A stretch of DNA of 64,000 nt, taken from contig CP085833.1 in NCBI GenBank assembly GCA_020809705.1, forward strand, positions 62,001 to 126,000, given 5' to 3'. The notes beneath the pieces were generated by a model, which was not told the DNA's origin, searched no databases, and saw nothing but the letters and a program-made list of their open reading frames with translations. This document shows positions 56,287 through 64,000 of this stretch, in pieces (position 1 is the stretch's first letter; each line of letters opens with the position of its first letter). The stretch is from Calonectria ilicicola. Taxonomy: Eukaryota; Ascomycota; Sordariomycetes; Hypocreales; Nectriaceae. The position numbers and the translations under genes were made by a program.

Positions 56287-56769
56287 TCTGCCTGTGCAAC
56301 ATCAACGTTCTAGATTAGTAGCAATAGACTATTTATTGATTCTGCGACTTGGAATGATTACAAAACTCATAGTTAATGACTCAATTAATCCTAAAAAACA
56401 ACCCAGCTCATTCAACCTTTCAAAGGACATCATGAGTCAGCCTCACAGGAAAGAAATTGCTCGCATCTTGACCGATAGGTTGGGTGTCATGTGGCTACAC
56501 AATATGTAAAGTTCATCTAGTTATTTTCTTCCTTTAAGGAAAGTAAGAGCCCGATAAGGTCACGGGACCTAGGGCAGTCCTTGGAATAGGCTTTTGAATC
56601 TGTTGGTTGCGCCAACTTTGAAGCCTAGAGACACTTGTGGCTACACAATATAACAAGAATTAAACAAGAAATTCAGTATTTCACAAAAAGAAACAATGGC
56701 ACGGGTATTACTGAATTCTGTTTCATATTCACACAACGTATGCTTTCTATTGTATTCAATTCCTTCACG
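56287..56769. other. Convergent 3' region with a 16-nt direct repeat
   Basis: 483 nt between BVMO 2 and SDR 4. TGTGGCTACACAATAT occurs at 56490-56505 and again at 56636-56651. No coding content recognised. Confidence 0.5.
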
Positions 56770-57977
56770 CTACATACCACCTCTACCACCAGACACCTTG
56801 ACAATGTTATTTCAATCTTGATTGTTCCGCGAGTGATGCTTACCATTATTGTCTATGGTCTATTGTTAGAAAATAGCCAAACCAAAAATTAGTGAGTGAA
56901 CTTGCCTGCCCGGTGACATATGAAAAGAGTGGGGAAACGACTGCTAAGATTGCTCGCGCAGCGTCCACAGGTGATCCGATCCGCCGTAGTGGAATATCGC
57001 CAATCCTTTCAGTTGAGCTGTGAGATTGTGCTTCAAACTTGGAGACTTCGAATACTGACCACTTTTCTTCTTCATCATAACCACCCTTAAATCCAACAGA
57101 GTGCTTCGTCCCATCTGGTCTCACCACGTATTCGCCTGCGGGTGCCTGTGTAAGTCTAGTTTTAATTGCTCCGAAGGCGACGGCTATGAAAGAGTCAATT
57201 AGTTGGAGAAACGGAGAGTTGATAATTGATACCTACTGTTGGCCCTAACGCCATATGCTGGTCCCCATTCTTGAGCGATGGTTTTGGTAAGCCCTACCAG
57301 TCCTGCCTTAGCCAGAGCGTAGCTAGCTTGTCCAGCATTGCCGTAGATTCCGGACGTAGATGAAATATTAACAATTGATCTTTGTTCACCATCCTTTAAC
57401 ATGAAGTATGGCGCGGCTGCTCTGATGAGTTTAAACGGTGCGGAGTTGTGTAGGTTTATGATAGTGTCTGCATTGATCAGAATGAAGAAAAACATTGTGA
57501 ATAGTGGTTTACTTGCCCCACTGCTCGTCTTTGATGTTTTGAATTTGGTCATCCCAGGCGTAACCTGCATTGTTGATGATGATATGAATTTTGCCGCTGC
57601 CGAATTCAGCGGCCTTTTGAACTAGGTTGTTGATGGTCTCATTGTTTGTAACATCTCCAGCAAACGCAACAGCTTCGCCGCCCTCGGAGGTTATATTCTG
57701 AGCGGTTTTCTCAGCTTTTGCTGTTCAAATCCTTAGAGTCATGATGAATTAAGGGCTGATTTGAATCAATTACAAGCATCCAGATCTGCGATGACGACCT
57801 TGCATCCTTCTCGTGCAAGCACCGTAGCTGTCTCAGCTCCTATACCTTGTGCTCCCCCCGTAATTATAGCAGTCTGACCTACCGGTAGAAGTTAGTCAGC
57901 GCAATAAATAGTTGGGTTTCAAGAATACCAGCCAACATCCCATGTGGGAAATTTAGACGTGGGGGATTCATGTTCAT
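56770..57977 (-). CDS. Short-chain dehydrogenase/reductase 4 with two GC-AG introns
   Basis: Proposed exons on the complement: 57977-57929, 57878-57774, 57720-57517, 57467-57237, 57183-56906, 56859-56844 and 56780-56770, giving 297 aa. Assembled motifs: MLAGQTAIITGGAQGIGAE, VVIADLDAS, HIIINNAGYAWDDQ, and the catalytic NISSTSGIYGNAGQASYALAK. Introns at 57468-57516 (49 nt, GCAAGT...CAG) and 56860-56905 (46 nt, GCAAGT...TAG) need GC donors; both keep phase and family sequence. The last two tiny exons are tentative and end TIDNNGGM, a normal SDR end. Without the second GC-AG splice the frame would run to a stop at 56846. It is divergent with BVMO 3, so probably supplies or removes a ketone. Confidence 0.75.
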
Positions 57978-58777
57978 GATTGTTTATCTCACCCACGCCG
58001 AGAAGGGCAGCAATAGTCTGGAAGTAAGAATAAGTGAATAAATAGTGTTTGGGAATATATTAACTGAAAAAAAAAAGAAAATCTCAGGACCACTAAAATA
58101 TAAGATTGGTAAATGTGCTCGGAGGAAAAGCTGTTTGGATGTCATCGGTGTTGGCCGGGAAGGCGGGGCTAGAGTAGCAAGCCATTTGAGACTAGTTGAA
58201 TCCGAGGATATGCGATCTGTGGTCTTTAACTTTCCCTTTTTTCATTGGGGAAAAGAAAAAGGAGCATCGGAATCAGACACAAGTGGTAAGCTCTGGTGTA
58301 ATTACATTCAGCGAATGTAAGGGACACGCCAAGCTTCACAACCAGAATCCAACCTTTACCTCAACATAGTTGGTGGACGCATATCTACTGTGAAACTGGT
58401 AGAATTATTCGGGACTTAATTTCTGCGGAGCTGATGAACTTCGGCTATAGTGAGAATGATCAATCCCATGCTTCGGCAAGGGCCGAATATCCGGCCGTCG
58501 ACCGTCGGGAGTATTTTCCACGCCAAATCCACTAGGCTAACTCGGTAGTGAACAATTTTGGATCCACTAGGACATGGAAAGTGGTATGTTTTCATCGAAT
58601 GAGGATTTTAAGAAGTATCCTGCTCTGTTCCATACACATAGTGCTTATATTCGCTTTGACGCAGGGATATTTAAGATAGCGCATACTCATTAACAATAGC
58701 TCAACAACAGGTGATCACGTAAAATACTACTCTTCTGAAATAGAGAACCCAAGTAAAGTTTTGCATCTCATTAAAAA
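57978..58777. promoter_or_regulatory. Bidirectional promoter, SDR 4 / BVMO 3
   Basis: 800 nt. CCGAGG at 58202-58207, and the perfect inverted repeat TTCGGC-AAGG-GCCGAA at 58472-58487. CCGGCCG and further CGG triplets follow at about 58491-58510. Confidence 0.5.
58472..58487. promoter_or_regulatory. Inverted repeat TTCGGC-AAGG-GCCGAA
   Basis: A perfect 6-nt inverted repeat with a 4-nt spacer, about 290 nt upstream of BVMO 3. The TCGGC/GCCGA half-sites match those in the SDR 3/hydrolase 2 and BVMO 2 promoters. Confidence 0.5.
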
Positions 58778-60502
58778 ATGTCAAACCCGGAATGCAGCAA
58801 CGGAATGTCTCAAGCGACAGATTTCACCAATGGTGATAATGGGACTAGGCATCTAGATGTTCTCATCATTGGTGCTGGCTTTGGAGGGTGTTATAGTCTT
58901 CACAAACTTCGTGAACATGGCTTCAAGGTCCACCTTTTCGAGGCTGGCTCCGATGTGGGAGGGGTTTGGCATTGGAATAAATACCCCGGAGCGAGGGTTG
59001 ATTCAGAAATGCCTTACTACCAATTCTCAATGCCCGAGGTTTGGAGAAAATGGAATTGGTCTGAGAGGTTCCCGAGTGGTGAAGAGCTACAGGCATACTT
59101 CCGACACGTTGACAAAACTTTGAACCTGTCCAAAGACATCACCTATTCTGCTAACGTTATCCGTGCACATTATAACGAAGACGATGCGAAATGGACGGTT
59201 CTAACGGAGAATGGCCACAAGGCGATATGCAAATACCTTATTTGCGCAACTGGAAGCTCGTTCAAGCCTCACTATCCTGATTTCAAAAACCTCCACAAAT
59301 TCCAAGGCCAGCTCATTCACTCCACTCGCTACCCTTCTATTGCCAATACGAAGGGTACAAGAGTTGCCATTATTGGGTCTGGCGCAACAGCGATTCAATG
59401 TACGCAAGAAATTGCCAAGGAAGCGCGGCACTTGACAGTGTACATTCGGACAGCAAGTATCTCCTTGCCTATGTTCCAGCGGGCTCTTACCCCACTTGAG
59501 CAAGAAGCCAATAAGTCAACTTATCGAAGGATGTTTGCTTATTGCAAAGAAACAAAGTCTGGACTTGGATACGACATTCAAACAGGATCTGTATTTGACT
59601 TGAGTGACCAAGAACGAGAGGAGCTTTGGGAAGAGCTTTGGAATCGTGGCGGTTTCAATTTCAATCAAGCTAATTATCGAGACTTCTTGGTTGATAAGAA
59701 AGCTAGCAAACTAATGTACGACTTTTGGGCAAAGAAAACACGCCCAAGAGTTAAGAATCCTGCCAAGGCCGCATTTCTTGTGCCCGAGGAACCGCCTTTC
59801 TTATTTGGAACAAAGCGAAGCAGTTTGGAACAAGACTACTACGAATCTATTGATCGGGATAATGTTGACGTGATCGACCTGAAGGCAAATGGGATCCAGG
59901 AGTTTACGGAAAAAGGAATCGTCTGTAAGGACGGTCTGGAGCGTCAATTCGATGCAGTGGTTCTTGCCACAGGATTTGATGCAATGACAGGCAGCCTGTC
60001 TCAGATGAACATACACGGCAGGGATGGCTTAAACTTCCAGAAACGCTGGGAGCATGGCGTACTCACTCACCTAGGCCTGTGCAGTAGTGGTTGTCCGAAT
60101 CTATTTTTGATATATGGACCTCAAGGTAAAAAACTATCTGACTTTCCTTATTTTCAGGATCTTGATAACTAACGACTTTCAGCGCCAACTGCTTTCACAA
60201 ACGGGCCAGTATTTATCGAATGCCAAGTTGATATCATCACCGACTTGCTGAAAAAGCTCGAGAGGGAGGGAGTTAAATCTATCGAGGCTCAGAGAAGTGC
60301 CGAGGAGAAATGGAAGCAAGCAATACAAGATGCCAACGACAAAACTCTGATGCCCCTGACAGATTCTTGGTATATGGGGGCAAACATCCCAGGGAAAAAG
60401 CGAGAGCAGTTGAATTACCTAGGCGGCATCAAGAACTACGAGCTGGAGTGTAGAAATGCTCTGGAGAAATTGGACGGATTTGTCGTAATCCACAATGACT
60501 AG
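58778..60502 (+). CDS. Baeyer-Villiger monooxygenase-like flavoprotein 3
   Basis: Exons 58778-60125 and 60183-60502, giving 555 aa. FAD motif LIIGAGFGGCYSLHKL near residue 30, then GSDVGGVWHWNKYPGARVDSE. NADPH motif AIIGSGATAIQCTQE. The fingerprint region reads FKNLHKFQGQLIHSTRYP: Phe and His are kept, the Gly is Asn, and the Trp before Pro is Tyr. ATGFDAMTG and the C-terminal SWYMGANIPGKKREQLNYLGG are normal for type I BVMOs. It is related to BVMO 2 in layout, but the two differ in which fingerprint positions have changed, so they are not a recent duplication. Likely substrate: a cyclic or long-chain ketone; not resolvable from sequence. Confidence 0.92.
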
Positions 60503-61421
60503 CTTGAATCTGATGGATGCGTTCATAGACCGTAACAGGTCTTTTGATATCATGGTAGAATTATTACATGTAGAAACTCGAATCAGTCGATGGGACTAGG
60601 ACAAAAAGACTTTCGTTAAGTCCTAGAAATGATTGCTTCTGTTCAATTTTCCTTAAATAATAAATGGCGATGAAGTGAAGCAAGCTATGAATCTTGTTGA
60701 CTTTTCATCCTGAATTTGGTCATGGCAGATCACAACAATAGCCGCCCAGATATTAACTTCACCACAAATTCTCAATGATCGGACAAAGTCCCGTGACTGG
60801 ACCGAAACTTGTCGTAGCGTCTGCGTATTACGCCATAGCACCTGCGAGAGAAAATGCTTTGGGATGTCGGCTATACCACAAGCATGTTGGTTATATATGG
60901 GTACGGAAGGTAGCTTTATCGGGCGAGGTGTGACCCATGTGTGAAATAGATAAGGGGATTACAAACATCGGCCTTCGCCGAGGTGGCGCCAAGCTAAAGA
61001 GGTTCAATGTAGACCATTGTGGGCAAGTACCATCAGCCTTCGGCACAGATACCGAAGCCGCGTTCTAAACACTGTTTAGGTTGCTTTTATGAAAAAGATG
61101 TTTGTAGTCTCAATTGTTTCTAAACCTGGATATGAAGTGGAAATATTTGTGCCTCTGACCAACAACGAGCATCATATGCTAAACTTTTAAATATCACATT
61201 ACCTTAACTCACCTTGAACAATAATGTTCCAGAATGGCAAGGGGCTTGCTATAAAAAAAAGTCGCGGTGGCAAGGATTGACTGTGATTCGGCCAGTCCCG
61301 ATTGAATTTTGGAGTAGGGATGGATATTAGTTCATGAGAACCCCACAGCATCTAAATTATAATACTCTCCATTTGTTAGATTACAGCCTCTAAAATAAGA
61401 GACCAGCCAGACGGTAACTCG
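60503..61421. promoter_or_regulatory. BVMO 3 3' region and MFS transporter promoter
   Basis: 919 nt. CCGAGG at 60978-60983 in a local run of CGG-containing sequence (60968-61055). No credible ORF. Confidence 0.45.
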
Positions 61422-63279
61422 ATGCAACGCCACCATGGAAACATAGTTGGTATAATATTCGGGTAAATCTTCAAAACGAGCCAGACACGACAATGTCATA
61501 AAAGGATCATACTAATCAGGAGGATAACGCAGGTGGTCTGCTTTGCAGCTTTCGGGTCTCTCTTTACTGGCTACTCCCTTGCCGTTTTTGCTTTTACAAT
61601 TGGACAGCCAACGTTTTACACTTCCCTGGGTCTTGACCAAAACACTACCAGTCCAGGGTATAGCCATACCAATGATATAATTGGGGCAGCGAATGGAATA
61701 TTCTTTGGGACCGGATTCCTAGGGTGCTTTCTGGCAGGATGGGCTGGTAACAAGTTTGGAAGGGTGAACGGCTTTCGAATCGCTGCCTTAACCGGAGTCA
61801 TTGGTGGCACCCTCCAATGTGCCTCGCAGTCTCCAGCCATGGTTTGTACATCGACCGGTGAAGAATATCATGCGCTGCTAACGCTGTTAAAATAGTTTTT
61901 GGTATCGAGGGCCGTAGCTGGTTTAGCGGCCGGTCACACCATGGCTGCTATGCCAACTTACTTTACTGAAGTCGCTCCCCCTCATTCCAGAGGTTTGATA
62001 ACAGGCGCACATGGTATTTTTATTAATATTGGGTATTGTATTGCAGGATGGGTAGGGTGCGTAGGGTGGCATGACTTGATGACAAATTGTTACTGACTTG
62101 CATGGCAATCAGGTTTGGATGCTACTTTACTCCTAATTCGGAATTTGCCTGGCGTTTCCCTTTTGCGGTGGTCATAATTTGGAGTATTTGCCTTCTACTA
62201 GGGTCGTTTTATGGTAGGCGAAATTCTAAGGCCGAGTCTTTACCATGTAGGTTCTAACTCAACATAGTACCGGAAAGCCCTCGATTTTTGGTTCAACATG
62301 ATGATCACCAGAAAGCCCTTGATATTCTTATTCGTCTCCATCATGATGCAAATGATCCAAACAACACATTTGCTCACAGAGAACTTCAGATGATAGTTGG
62401 AAGGTGGCAGATGGAAAAGGATGTTGCCAAAAGGGATGGTAGATGGCGACTTTTCACCAAGAAGACTAATCGTCAAAGGCTTGTGCTTGCATGGTTAGTG
62501 ATGGTGGGCGGTCAAAATATCGGGCCACTGGTCATCAACAATTACAACGTATTACTATATAACTCACTTGGGCTGGGTTCTACAACATCTTTACTTTTAT
62601 CGGCCGTTTATAACTCTGTGGGATTTGCTATAGCTTGCATAGGTGGTTTGATATCGGATCGTCTTGGTCGACGGCGAGCTATGGGTAAGTTGTTTGGCTT
62701 CGAAGCTTCTCGTATCCACTTGACTGAGTTTCAATCTAGTAACAGGTTATATCTTGATAACTTGTGTTTTTTCAATCCTCACTGGGATGATTGCCAAGTA
62801 TAGCCACACACCGACAAAAGGATGGGCAATAGGTGCCACGTTGATGATATATGTCTACGTTGTTTGGTAAGAAGTTAAATCCACGAAAGATATTGCTGAT
62901 ACTGACTGGATTAAACACGCAGCTACAATTCCTTTATTGACCTTAATCAGTTCACAGTTGCGACTGAAATATTTCCAACTCACGTTAGGAATCAAGCATC
63001 AGCTATCGCTATCAGTGGCCTATTTCTCGCTGATATTCTTTGGCTGAACTTGCTTCCTACAGCTACAGCAACTATTGGATGGAAATATTATCTGGTATTT
63101 GCATGTTTAGCTGTGGTACACACTATTTATTTAATTTTTTGCCTTCCGGAGGTACGTGTCAAATCTATATTGTCATCTTTGTTACATTCTAAGTCCAATA
63201 ATAGACGAGTGGTTGGCATTTGGAGGAGATGGATAATGCCATGAATAGTGGCGGCAAACCTTTCAAGGACGGCCCGTAG
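61422..63279 (+). CDS. MFS sugar-transporter-family permease, eight exons
   Basis: Exons 61422-61462, 61520-61841, 61896-62056, 62113-62213, 62268-62684, 62746-62866, 62923-63151 and 63205-63279, giving 488 aa. The short first exon (MQRHHGNIVGIIF) precedes CFAAFGSLFTGYSLAVFAF, the first membrane helix. Sugar-porter marks are AGWAGNKFGRVNGFRI (loop 2-3), RAVAGLAAGHTMAAMPTYFTE, VPESPRFLV before the central loop, SDRLGRRRAMG, and the end WHLEEMD. About twelve helices are expected. The substrate need not be a sugar; a carboxylate or terpenoid acid is possible given the context. The gene is tandem after BVMO 3. Confidence 0.88.
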
Positions 63280-63667
63280 TTGAGGGTGATAATGTAGAGG
63301 GTGACTGAAATAATATGAAGTGACCTCTACTGGAGATTTCGAAATGACAAGCTGGAAGGGGCCACGTAGTTAGTGCCAAATAAATCAAGAGTCTTGCTGC
63401 GCGCACACGTAAAGGTGTATGTGTGCACGCAGCAAGCCTCTAAATCAAATGTTGTTATTGTATTAGATGGACGGATATGAAGGCGTCAGTGGCTTATTGG
63501 CAAGTGACACTCGACGTATGTATCTGGCTAGGTTTTGATGATGTCGCGGGATGCATCCAAAAACAAAGACGATTGGGGTTGGTCTTGGCCTCACATAATC
63601 GCTACCAAATGTTATTGTATGGATGTTGTTCGATCATCAAAACCATCTTCATGTTGTTATGACTGCT
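63280..63667. other. Convergent 3' region with a long imperfect hairpin
   Basis: 388 nt between the MFS and ADH 3' ends. It holds the inverted repeat at 63393-63436; otherwise nothing recognisable. Confidence 0.55.
63393..63436. repeat. 16-nt inverted repeat (hairpin), one mismatch
   Basis: Arms 63393-63408 (CTTGCTGCGCGCACAC) and 63421-63436 (GTGTGCACGCAGCAAG) pair at 15 of 16 positions around a 12-nt loop. It sits in a 3'-only region after the MFS gene, so an RNA hairpin in a 3' UTR or the remnant of a small inverted-repeat element are both possible. Confidence 0.6.
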
Positions 63668-64000
63668 CTACTTCACAAGTACCATACGTCCCGTGACTCT
63701 TCCTGCCCTGAGCAAATCCATTGCCTCATTCACAGTGTTCCATGGTAGCTTTTGAACTGTTATTGGGTTCAGCTTCCCTTCTTTAGCGAGCTGGATGATC
63801 CGTTGAAAATCCTCTAAATTTCCCGTAATATTTGAATAAATGGTAAGCCCTTTAAAAATATTACCGACAAGTGAGAGCTCGATTGATCCCCCCATGACAC
63901 CAACTTGAACCCATTTGGCGCCTTTGGCGATTACTCCATTGACCAAAGAAGCTGTACTCGAGCTGTTGACGAAGTCAATCACTGCAATAACTGGTCCGTT
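63668..64000 (-). CDS. Zinc-type alcohol dehydrogenase, C-terminal part, cut by window edge
   Basis: The complement reads through from the window edge to a stop at 63670-63668, about 110 codons. The segment VIDFVNSSSTASLVNG, then AKWVQVGVMGGSIELSL, GLTIYSNITGNLEDF and AMDLLRAGRVTGRMVLVK is the C-terminal half of the medium-chain ADH fold, with the usual R-A-G-[RK]-[VI]-x-G-R-[MVA] end. Zinc ligands lie outside the window. It may oxidise an alcohol intermediate; it also shows the gene neighbourhood continues to the right. Confidence 0.85.
   Translation of the reverse strand, partial: NGPVIAVIDFVNSSSTASLVNGVIAKGAKWVQVGVMGGSIELSLVGNIFKGLTIYSNITGNLEDFQRIIQLAKEGKLNPITVQKLPWNTVNEAMDLLRAGRVTGRMVLVK

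Noticed and set aside
1..64000. Secondary-metabolite biosynthetic cluster
   Set aside because: P450, FMO, MDR and Zn2Cys6 genes suggested it, but there is no PKS, NRPS, terpene cyclase or DMAT synthase, while CoA-ester degradation enzymes dominate.
1..64000. tRNA, rRNA, CRISPR or transposase sequences
   Set aside because: I looked in the gaps and saw none that could be supported; a tRNAscan or repeat search was not possible here.

Overview
The window is nuclear DNA of a filamentous ascomycete (Pezizomycotina). The genes carry many short introns of about 47-109 nt with CTAAC/CTGAC branch points. Regulators are of the fungal-only Zn2Cys6 type, and organelle targeting signals are present. I cannot name the species. 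Twenty-eight protein genes are supported: 26 complete and two cut by the window edges. I found no rRNA, tRNA, CRISPR array or transposase gene. All exon models are hand-built from splice signals, reading phase and family motifs.

Layout. 0-16 kb: truncated acyl-CoA dehydrogenase (ACAD), peroxisomal multifunctional beta-oxidation enzyme (MFE-2), alpha/beta hydrolase, MDR oxidoreductase, second ACAD, P450, secreted beta-propeller lactonase-like protein, and Zn2Cys6 regulator 1. 17-26 kb: four genes that look mitochondrial, namely a dicarboxylate-type carrier, an ACAD, a family III CoA-transferase, and a natural fusion of HMG-CoA lyase with an enoyl-CoA hydratase. 26-44 kb: HAPMO-type Baeyer-Villiger monooxygenase (BVMO), acyl-CoA ligase, SDR, flavin monooxygenase, SDR, SCP2-type thiolase, and Zn2Cys6 regulator 2. 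44-64 kb: SDR, alpha/beta hydrolase, AtuA-family protein, Zn2Cys6 regulator 3, two further BVMO-like enzymes on either side of an SDR, MFS transporter, and truncated zinc alcohol dehydrogenase.

How the genes may work together (inference). The set reads as a catabolic island, not a biosynthetic cluster: there is no PKS, NRPS or terpene synthase. P450 and SDRs would make alcohols and ketones. BVMOs would insert oxygen to give esters or lactones, and hydrolases would open them. The ligase (C-terminus ARL), ACADs, MFE-2 and thiolase would carry out beta-oxidation, probably in peroxisomes. Branched dicarboxylates such as 3-methylglutarate or 3-hydroxy-3-methylglutarate would pass to mitochondria through the carrier. 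There the CoA-transferase, ACAD and fused hydratase/lyase would convert them to acetyl-CoA and acetoacetate. An alicyclic terpenoid or similar methyl-branched cyclic substrate fits best; the substrate itself is not visible in the sequence.

Regulation. The hexamer CCTCGG/CCGAGG, often extended to CTCGGCAAT, occurs in every promoter-bearing intergenic region from 0 to 44.2 kb and in none of the five 3'-only gaps there. It is nearly absent further right, where TCGGC/GCCGA inverted repeats appear instead. This suggests one co-regulated unit of about 44 kb joined to a second unit.
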